A stretch of DNA of 64,000 bases. Origin: Apostichopus japonicus (Eukaryota; Echinodermata; Holothuroidea; Aspidochirotida; Stichopodidae). Below are positions 1 through 64,000 of the stretch, one piece after another; position 1 is the first letter of the stretch, and each line of letters starts with the position of its first letter. The DNA is taken from assembly GCF_037975245.1 (NCBI RefSeq), contig NC_092581.1:10969803-11033802 (forward strand). Direction: 5' to 3'. The notes under the pieces were generated by a model. The model was given only the letters and a program-made list of their open reading frames with translations, was not told the DNA's origin and made no database searches. A program made the position numbers and the translations under genes.

Positions 1-1088
1 AAACTGCGCAAATTTTGTCCAAATTAAGCAATTGGAAAATATCTATCAGTCCTACCATTGTCATTATTTTAAAGAATAACATCTGAGGCTCTTCATCTTC
101 ATGTGTCTGGAAATATGGTGTTGAAATGTGAAACAATAGTCACTTGTTGTCTATATGTAGTATAAACAACAGTCGTTTTGGAGAATTTACAAAAATTTAT
201 AGGGCAATGGATTATTATTAACATTAATTCCTGCACGGGAAAGCCTACGTCCTCGCAAATTAAACGATATATTAACATTAACATTTATGCCTGCATAGAG
301 GAGCTGACGTCATCACAAACTTAAGCCTTAAACAGGTTATCTAAGGGATTAATATTTTAAATCTGAATAATTTGCCCCCCCCCATCCCCCCCAAAAATTG
401 GAAATTTCATTTCTTTTTTCATTTCAAATAATACAAAATAATACGAAATAACTACACAAAACATTTACTTGAACTAAACCCGTTCTTAGATAATGACATA
501 TCGAGATAAAACTACCCTTGAGAAATGCAAATTCTTACTTAATAATATCTACATTGTTATATAGTGTGATATAAGCCTTAACATTGTAGCGATGTTTATT
601 AAACGGTAACAGTAACGTTGTTAAATGTGTCGAAAAGATTCAACATTGTATCAAAAGTAGGAAAATAATTAATTACCCTCCATTTTACCCAAATGTTTCC
701 CCAAAATGGAGGGTCCACTGTCCCCTTAGGCCCTGTCCACGGGCGACATAGCATCCTTGTCCCCTAGTAAACACTGACTGATTTGAATTGCTATAATTTC
801 TACTTTAAGACGGCATGCTGAAAAATACTTATCTCGGATATAGATTGATTATTTCACATGGTAAAGTAATTGGTCATACACACATACATACATACACTTA
901 CCCGTACGGCACCCATACACAAATATATACACCAACACATTAAACACTTTATAGGCCTTATCTTTAAAACAAGAAAGAAGAAAGAAAATTCAGGATTTAA
1001 ACAGTCAAGTCGTATCCCCGCCACCTTCATCGTCAAATCCACTATTAGATAACACAAATATCATTCGATACAGATGTGTTGGCCAGTA
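1..1088 (-). other. 3' UTR and downstream flank
   Basis: No conserved open frame is seen. I could not place a poly(A) signal with confidence; a TTTATT (AATAAA on the gene strand) occurs near 594. A C-rich run lies at 370-393 and a 12-bp perfect inverted repeat at 675-714. Confidence 0.5.
675..714. repeat. 12-bp inverted repeat (stem-loop)
   Basis: ACCCTCCATTTT at 675-686 is followed after 16 bases by its exact complement AAAATGGAGGGT at 703-714. It lies about 375-415 bases past the stop codon, so it could be in the 3' UTR, or be debris of a palindromic transposon. Confidence 0.7.
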
Positions 1089-56714
<55,626 letters not shown>

Positions 56715-56777
56715 TTCTGTGTAGGTTGCCGAACTTATAGCTTTTACTGTCGGGGTGCTTATAACGTAGTCCTAGGC

Positions 56778-56783
56778 TATATA
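56778..56783 (-). promoter_or_regulatory. Candidate TATA box
   Basis: TATATA inside CTATATAG lies about 64 bases upstream of the ATG at 56714. That would place a transcription start near 56750 and give a short 5' UTR. The context ACAGAAATGG has a purine at -3 and G at +4, favourable for initiation. CACAG just before the ATG could instead be a splice acceptor, which would move the promoter upstream. Confidence 0.35.
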
Positions 56784-56789
56784 GTGTTG

Positions 56790-59700
56790 TTTAAAGGAAG
56801 AACAACGTTTCAATCAATGTGTCTTATGTTTATTACTTCCACAAGACGCGTTTCAGTTAACAATGATATAATGTTCATTGAAAAGGATATACACTCCGTA
56901 AAAGTGTCTTGTTCGACTGGAATGCTTCTATTGATATCTATAAAGCACTTTTATTGATTCAAACTACCCATCCGTGGTACTTCACCACTATGTTTAACCC
57001 TTAAGTCTAGGTCTGGTTTACCGTCATACAATTTCATTCACTATAGTGTTAAGCCTTGTATATACAGGAAAGGTTCTAGATAAGGAAGTAAAGAATCAAG
57101 CAAAAAAAGAAAAGAAAATAGTATTGATTACAGAACCGTGGTAGTCGTTTTGTGTGGTTTACAATGTATACATATTATTTATCTGCCTGAGGTGACAATT
57201 TTTAAGTGACGATTAATATAGGATATTTCTTTAGGCTAATCTAAGTGCGCTACAAAAAGGTAGGCGTACATAACGGAAAATTTCAGCATTTTTCAAGAGA
57301 CAGCATTACTTTCCTTTTACCCATGTTGTCTTATGTACCACTATTGTGGTAGTAATTCCGATATTTACCCATACCTTTCACCCGGATCTCCTCTTCAGAG
57401 AAATTTTGGAACCTTCACTTGAGAGATAACAAGGTGGATCAATTGAAGAACACCTCATCATTGAGACACCTTATGTGATTTTTACGGTGATTTAGTGAAA
57501 TGAAGCTTGGTTGCTCCGACAACTTGTTGGCATCACATGCAATCTGCAGCTGATGGTGAATTCATATATAGTGGCTAATATATTCTAAGAACATTTGTCA
57601 CCACTTTGAATTTGAAATATTTGGTACTGAAGTTGGCATACTAGTGTATATATGGATATTTGAAATGCTGGGCAAGGTTCTTTCCATAACAGTAAACTTC
57701 ACCATCCGTATTGACTATTAATGTACTCACTATGTGAAGAATTGTTGTCACGCTTAATCAATCCTTTATTTTGAGTTATAGTTCTTCCAGTAGAGGCGGC
57801 CATGTTAAACATTGTGTAAGATGGTCAGCTCTTACATATAGTTTTGTTTTGTACCATAGTTTACTTGTTTATTAGTACTGTGCAGTGATCACTGTACGGA
57901 GAGGCTATGCATTTGTACAGTATACTTCTCTGTATGTTCTCTTGTGGCAGCAAAATGGTGGATTAACACCTTTACACTGCTACCTTTTTGGGTTGCTAGC
58001 CAACTATCTTGTTCTTCTTGGAAATTAGCCATTATAGGAAATGGGGTCTGCGTGTATATATTTTAAGAACAAAGGAGTTCTGTGAGGGGTATAGGGAGTC
58101 AGGAAGTTGGCTATGAGTATTGGAACAAGGCAGTTTTTAAAGAAGAGAAAGATAGTTTTAATGGCTGGATAGTTTGTTTTAAACCTTAATTTACATAGTA
58201 GAAGTTACCGTCGTCCTTATTATTTAAGGAAGGCGTACTATTCAACTGACAGTCTGGGACACACTTTGTTATAAAGGATATTATTTTACTATAGAGGATA
58301 GTCCGGGAAACTATTTGTTATAAATTAAAGGATATCATTTTGTTGGGATCGGACATTCATCATACCATTGATTGTGTTCACCTATACTGATGTCGTCGAA
58401 GATCTGATGTCGTGGAATACTTGATGACACCAGAAGGCCAACTCTCCGGAACAGACTTTTAAATTAAGTGTATTTACTTTAACATTTGGGTGCGCACCTC
58501 CCAACTGTTAGTTGTTTTATTTAATTATTTGACTGGGCCCAGATCAGCTGTATATTGTTTGTTATTCATAATTATAATTTCTTTTGTTCCAATCCAGTTG
58601 AGTTTTCCATTTTGTATGTGTCTTGCACTGTGTTTGGTCTTCACACTAAAGCCATAGCTCTCTGATCAAGAACAAACATTTATTTTCAGTGGCTAACAGC
58701 CCCACAATTGTAATACATGATATATGATAGCCTATTGCATCATCTGAAAATTGCACAGTCTTTTTAAATGGGCTTTCAGTTACTTTTGTAATGTAAAAGG
58801 AAATATTGAGTTGATTGACATCAGTTGTAACCATATAACTGGGTGTCACGGTTCGCCCTAGAGGCTGTATTTCGTGCGGTTAAAAGGAAACAAATTGGAT
58901 GCATTAATAGCCTAACCACGGCTATTCAATTTCATAGAAATGTTACGGATGACTGGATTTAAGTGCAAGGTTATGCTTTGTTTGGATTTGTTTAATCTGT
59001 AGAGTATTTGTGTAAAAACCTTTTGTATAGACACCTATGTCTCAAAGTGTTGACTGGATTTGTAACTAAGCAGCTTAAGAGGGTGTGGCCTTGTTAATCA
59101 AAATATCCTTTGACATTTTCGGAAGGCAAAGTTAGGGATATTTTGGAAGTCTCTCCAAAATTAGTTCCCAAGCAGAGGAGACACATCTTAAAAGAAGCTC
59201 AAAATTGTTTTAACTTAATTCACCAGAAAATCGCCACGAGAAAGAATTTAGTAGCTGGGCCGTTTATATAAAGGCAATTATTTATTTGTGTGTGTGTGCG
59301 GCAGTATATAAGTTGTGAAAGTTATATTTTTTTGTAGGAGACCTACTTCACCATCTGGGGAGTGCGTGTTCCCGTTTCTACCTTCGACATATCTCCAATA
59401 CAACCTCTTGTTCCCGAGACTTGGAGCGTTTGGAACTTAACAATATATACTATATACCACCATACCGATGTGAGTATTAAAATTATTAAAAAGAGGACGC
59501 TCCATTGACTTCTATCTAAGCGTTAACAGTTGTGAAGGCTAATCAAAGAAAAGAAATCAAACGGGAAATTGTGAGTTCCCTCCTCAGTGGTATAGTCTGT
59601 ATTTTAAGTTAAATGTTTTCATACAAATTAAGCGGGGACATTATTTTGTACCCTAAGAAAGATATCGCTGATTAGAAAGTTTCAGTTGAAATAATTTAGG

Positions 59701-59955
59701 TAACGAAGCTTATAACTAATTGATTCCATTATTACTTCATTTTTTTGTCAATAAATATTGATAGATCGAGCTAGTCCAAATTCGTTTTTATATTCTATTC
59801 CAGTGTTCTCGATTCGTCTTAAACTATAATTCAGTGATAATTATTTTGGAAGCGGTCACACTGGGCTTTTGAATCATTGAAAGTTGAAATGAATAAACAT
59901 CTTTTGTTAAAACTTTGTAGAAGTGTAAAAGAATTTTGCAATGCTATAGACATAC
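56790..59955. other. Upstream intergenic region, no gene recognised
   Basis: About 3.2 kb above the first exon without array homology or convincing coding frames. It has a short TG run near 59288. A stretch near 58843-59453 begins TGTCACGG and ends AACA with an internal TATATAAG, superficially like a solo LTR, but no target-site duplication was found. Confidence 0.5.
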
Positions 59956-59961
59956 CTATAG

Positions 59962-62133
59962 CAGGTGCGTATCCAGGGGGGGCGTTGGGGGCGCGCGCCC
60001 CCCGGGTAAGAAAAAGAGGAGAGAAAAAAAAGAGAAGAAAAAAGGAAAAAAGGGGGAAAAAGAGGAGGAGGAGAGGAAGGAAGGGAAAAGAAAATGAAGA
60101 AAGAGAGAAAAAGGAGAAAAGGAGGGAGTAAAAGAAAAACGCGAAGACATCGGGAAGAGAAAGAGGAACAGTGACATCATTACAGCGCTGAAGGGTAGCC
60201 AGTGACGGATCAATGATTTCGTAAATGTGTGACTCACCCTACCCCTTACACCGACAACTCCATTTTTTGACGTTTCCATTTTCCTCTCTCACTAATGATC
60301 TATATATATACTATATATGGTCTATCATAACGCGTGTGAAGAATTGTGCTATGAAACCAACTGTGGCTGGTCTCGAACTCGACAGCGTCGTCGGGGAACA
60401 TGACGATTTTTGGGATGGGGGCGACCGCCCGCCCCCCCCCCATTCAGCATTTTTTTAAATGATATCGCTTAGTAATTTCAAAATAGAAAGTGCTTAGATG
60501 CAACTTACAAGGCCTGGGAAGTGTCATTTCCAGCGATCTGGGAGACATTTTTGGCCAAAATTTGCTTGTACGCTTCGCGCTAACAAATGGTCCTGGGTAG
60601 TGTCATTTCCAGCGATCTGGGAGGCATTTTCGGCCAAAATTTTCTTGTACGCTTCGCGCCAACCTATGGTGGCGCTACGCTTAGATAATTTGCCTACAGG
60701 CTTCGCCCCTCCCTTGACAAATTCCTCGCTATGCGCTTGTTTGAATTTGTAACGCAAACAGCAGATATCACATCATATCAGTGAGCATGAAAATGGCGTT
60801 TCAAAACTGTCCGACTTGCCTGAAAAAATAACCAAAAATTTTCGCGCGCGCTCAACGTGTTAATGTCAATATCATATAAGCAAGCCTCGGTTATTACATC
60901 GCATGCCATCATGTACCGTACGTTCCGTTAAAATTGCGCAGTATACCGCGGGATGCTAATGTAAACAACGACATGCCTCATGTAGATGTATAAAAAGCAT
61001 GGAGGTCCAATTATGTCAAAACTCTCTTTTACATTAGTAATGGCGAATTAGGGGCTGCACCCCCGCCGCGCAGTGGCGGAGCGTCCATACGGTCATGGGG
61101 GCGGATGCCCCCCTGACGGACTCAAATGGACTGCTGGCGCCTTTTTCAGCTCTTTACCACTTTTTACTTATTCTAGATTATTGACTTTTTTATTGCGCTC
61201 TCATCTACTTATTGACATTTGTCACATTTTGTTGGTGTAATTTGGCGATGACACCTTATTCTTCGTTTATCTGCAAATTAGCCAGGCCCGGAAAGGGTCA
61301 TTTCCGGCGATCTAGGGAGTATCTTTACTCAAAAATTTTCTTTACGCTACGCGCCAACCAGTGGTGGCGCTCCGCTTAGATAGTGTCGAAAGCGCCCCTA
61401 CAGACCATTCTCGCCCCTCCTGACCAATACCCCTAGCTCCGCCACTGCCGCCGCGCCTCCTACGCCTATGTGTGTAGTGTTCGGTTTCAGAAATATCTGC
61501 TATTTTTTCATTTCCTTCAACCAAGTTTTATAATAGCCGTTATAAGAGGTTTTAATATTTGTACACCAATAAATTAACTGTGTCTGAAGTTTCGAAAATT
61601 TCTGACCAACATTCTGCATCACACTTCCCTCTACTCGTGCAATTTTGACCGGTCTGTTAGGGGTTGAAGGAAGTTTTTCTATATTGGTTGTCCATAGATG
61701 AAATTTTGTACAATATTATGGGTATGTTTTGAAGTGAGTTTATTCACGAGAAATGTGAATTTTCAAATTCTGAACAAATATGGGGCTTAAAACCTTGAAA
61801 AGTGGGGCTGACGGGTATTGTGGGCCGCGACGTAGAATCACCTACAAAAGCAAAGACCCACAGGAGATGCGATCAGGTCGAACATGATGTGTGCCGGGTT
61901 GACAATCTTCAAAAAGGTTATGGATGGAAAAAAAACTATTAGGAAATACTTGGTTCTCAGGCAAAAAGTGTACATCTGGTTGGTCATTTCAAGCCCGAGA
62001 AGTGCCGTTTCCGGTGATCTGGGGGGTATCAAAATAAGAAATTTTCTTGTACGCTGCGCGCCAACCGATGGTGGCGCTCCGCTAAGATAGTAATTCGCGC
62101 CCCCCGGGTTTGAAAATCCTGGATACGCGCCTG
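59962..62133. mobile_element. DNA transposon-like element with CAGG termini, nested
   Basis: CAGGTGCGTATCCAGG at 59962-59977 is matched in inverted form by CCTGGATACGCGCCTG at 62118-62133 (15 of 16). TATAG flanks both ends as a possible 5-bp target duplication. Inside are GC-rich CGCGCCCCCCGGG blocks near both ends and four copies of a 70-100 bp motif (CATTTCCxGCGATCTxGG ... CGCGCCAACC) at about 60526, 60598, 61285 and 61990. No transposase frame is visible; the purine-rich tract 60007-60135 gives a spurious Lys/Arg/Glu open frame. Confidence 0.65.
61071..61447. mobile_element. hAT-type MITE with 8-bp target-site duplication
   Basis: Terminal inverted repeats CAGTGGCGGAGC (61071-61082) and GCTCCGCCACTG (61436-61447) are perfect. 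The flanks CCGCCGCG (61063-61070 and 61448-61455) are identical 8-bp duplications, the hAT hallmark. At 377 bp with no coding frame it is non-autonomous. It is nested in the CAGG-ended element. Confidence 0.85.
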
Positions 62134-62777
62134 TATAGTAATCCAGGCCAGCCGACCCAATGAGGTTAACGTTAAGCAGTACAGGGTAAAAATTATAATG
62201 TCATCATATAGCCATTAGCTCTTAATTTTTAATATTGAATGTATAACATATCCTCTGATCTAAACAGTTTGTCCCTCTCGGCCAGATACAAACCAGGCGA
62301 AGCAGTAAGTTGGCTTAGAAGACTTGCCTGGAGGTATTAATGGTCTTCATTACACCAGGTGAATGCTAAGTGGAAAAATAATGGGTTGCTTTACATAAGG
62401 GTTCCTATTCACCTATTCGCTTTACTGTGTTACATCACACTCAGTGTAGCTAAATTTGCTACCGGCTACCAACCTTGTACTAGCGGCTGTTATTTCTGGT
62501 GATGCCCTTGATGCCTTGAATGTACTGATTTGGAAAGTGAATGTGACTTTTCACGGGCCTTCGTGGTATAGTAACACACAGCGCCACGTTTCGTCAGGTG
62601 GAAATGTAAGGAATCGCTATCTTCTCGTTGACTAGGGATTATTTGGGTCTTATGCTGTCTTAGTATGATCAAAAAGATTTTTTTTTTGGGAGTACCAGAC
62701 AATGTTGTAGAGATCTTTCAAACTTATTATAAGTGTTGAATTACCAAGTGTTGAATTACCAAGTATAATGAAAAGTG

Positions 62778-63017
62778 GAGTGTTAGCTCAGTGGTTAACA
62801 CCGGTGCCTTTCAATCATAAGGTCCCCGGTTCGAGTCACTCCCAGATTAATGTATGTCGTCCAGTTACAGAGTTGTTGACAATTAACAATTCATAATCAT
62901 GGACGTTAAATATGAATGTGAGAGACTGATTTCGGTCAGCTTGCGGCTTTGATAAGCCAATTAGGCTTCTTCGCGAGTTCCTGCTTGCAGGAGGATCTAA
63001 TATACATACATACATAC
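62778..63017 (+). mobile_element. tRNA-derived SINE
   Basis: A 240-bp unit with a polymerase III A box (TAGCTCAGTGG, 62784-62794) and B box (GGTTCGAGTCA, 62828-62838), an unrelated body, and an ATAC-repeat tail (63002-63017). It is bracketed by AAAAGTG at 62771-62777 and 63018-63024, a 7-bp target-site duplication. The tRNA part lacks a proper T stem, so it is not a functional tRNA gene. Confidence 0.85.
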
Positions 63018-63024
63018 AAAAGTG

Positions 63025-63872
63025 TTAAATGTTGTTCTCATTGGAATAAGTGTTACATTATCTGCCACCGGAATATCCATTCAACGTACGTTGGTTTGAT
63101 GTGAATAAAACATACGCAAACGACGTTAGAATCACTTTAAAGTGTTAACTTCTAATATAATTGAGATATATCACGTTTGCTTGAGCGGAACCTACATTTA
63201 GCTAATTTGTCCTCATGTCTTCAAAATAGATTACAACCTTGTAAAAGTCTGCACAGTTACATTTAACAAAAAGTCTAAACCTCACTTAGAAACTACCTTA
63301 TCTTCAGAGAAGATGTACATAGAGACCAGCCTGCTTTGTTCATCCCCTCTATAAAAAAGTTTGCAGTTTGTGAGTAGTCTTAAATGTTCATGACAATAGC
63401 AACTTCAGTTCGACTGTTATATACAAAGCTTTGCTAAAATTATATGTAGTAATTAGATGCTAATTATTGACTTTTACTTTGAAAACTAACAGAACTTCTC
63501 AACAAGTTTAAAGATCCTAGTATAATATCGAAACGAAGATAAAAAATTGTTTTCACATTAGACATAATTTTTAATTATGCTTATCAAATGACCGACCCTA
63601 GTTTTCCACTTTTTCTCGCATCACATGAACCCCTGTTAGTTTAACCGTGTAGCCTTTCCAATGTCGAATAAATAAGACGTTGATCCAGAACATGTAACTC
63701 AAATTAGGTTTCTTAGTATTGATCATCAACAACCACTTTCCGAAGACATCGAAACTGACAAGATATTGAACAGAAACACCGTAAACGTCAGTAACAGCCG
63801 CATGCCCAACATCGCCAGCATCATCAAAGGACACACCAAACGCATATCAACCACCCACATAACCCACCCAAT

Positions 63873-63908
<36 letters not shown>

Positions 63909-64000
63909 TATATTTTTATTATGTTTGCAGATAATTCCCGTCCATGTATTTGCCGTGTGATGTGTCTTTTTTCATGGACTCAGAGAGGGGACTAAATATC
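63025..64000. other. Right-end flank, no gene assigned
   Basis: Contains an AT microsatellite (63875-63906). A 78-codon minus-strand frame (63598-63834), with VYGVSVQYLVSFDVFGKWLL, ends in a stop at 63598. It matches no family I recognise and could be a terminal exon of a gene to the right or chance. Confidence 0.4.
63875..63906. repeat. (AT)n microsatellite
   Basis: AT dinucleotide run of about 32 bp. Confidence 0.95.

Noticed and set aside
58843-59453. Solo LTR beginning TGTCACGG and ending AACA
   Set aside because: No target-site duplication and no second LTR or internal region; the TG...CA ends alone are weak evidence.
59877-60131. Lys/Arg/Glu-rich 84-aa protein
   Set aside because: Product of a purine-rich tract inside a transposon-like element.
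62778-62850. Functional tRNA gene
   Set aside because: A and B boxes are present but the T stem does not pair and the unit has a SINE body, ATAC tail and target-site duplication.
63598-63834. Terminal exon of a neighbouring gene
   Set aside because: No recognised domain and no convincing acceptor; left as unassigned.

Overview
This is animal (metazoan) genomic DNA. It is AT-rich, intron-rich and full of retroelement debris. One minus-strand gene for a large secreted modular serine protease appears to fill about 87% of the window. The transposable-element types, with a CAGTGGCGGAGC-ended hAT-like MITE, Penelope-like elements and a tRNA-derived SINE, together with the domain mix (LDLa, CUB, CCP/sushi, trypsin), suggest a marine invertebrate, perhaps an echinoderm. 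That taxonomic guess is inference and was not tested.

The gene model runs from an ATG at 56714 down to a TGA at 1089. I place 63 coding exons. In transcript order they are: a signal-peptide exon; 48 LDL-receptor class A (LDLa) exons interspersed with 8 CUB exons and 2 CCP/sushi exons; and 4 exons for a complete trypsin-type domain. That domain has the His, Asp and Ser catalytic residues, an Asp in the specificity pocket, and an R|IVGG activation site. Every internal domain exon is phase 1-1 with an AG acceptor and a GT donor. The exons sum to 9,606 coding bases, which is a multiple of three and predicts 3,201 residues. Seven CUB exons are each followed by the same special LDLa exon (here 'N-type', reading NCGNEFNC or a variant). 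The eighth CUB, next to the protease domain, is followed by a divergent LDLa. This implies growth from an ancestral block LDLa(n)-CUB-LDLa(N).

Region by region: 1-1088 is 3' UTR and downstream sequence; 1089-3701 is the protease domain; 4233-5144 is an LDLa and a cysteine-containing CUB; 6.5-11.4 kb is a 2.57-kb block present twice; 11.9-18.1 kb and 37.1-42.2 kb are segmental duplicates about 24.2 kb apart; 14-22 kb, 25.6-28.6 kb, 31-36.7 kb and 39.5-42.5 kb are tandem LDLa arrays with characteristic exon-to-exon spacings of about 340, 588 or 748 bp; 22.45-23.81, 28.88-30.84 and 34.49-35.35 kb are three broken Penelope-like element copies; 46.2-47.5 kb holds the CCP pair; 49.9-54.48 kb is a non-array intron; 56.65-56.78 kb is the first exon with a TATA-like box. 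From 56.8 kb to the right end no gene is recognised: there is a nested transposon cluster (59.96-62.13 kb), a SINE with a target-site duplication (62.78-63.02 kb) and microsatellites.

The introns carry many broken pieces of LDLa and CUB exons, so the array has grown and decayed repeatedly while the exons placed here stay in frame. The architecture recalls self-activating or scaffolded proteases such as insect ModSP, matriptase, enteropeptidase and MASP, but with far more LDLa modules. A role in immune recognition or haemolymph proteolysis is a hypothesis. No transcript evidence was available, so which exons are joined in one mRNA is unknown.
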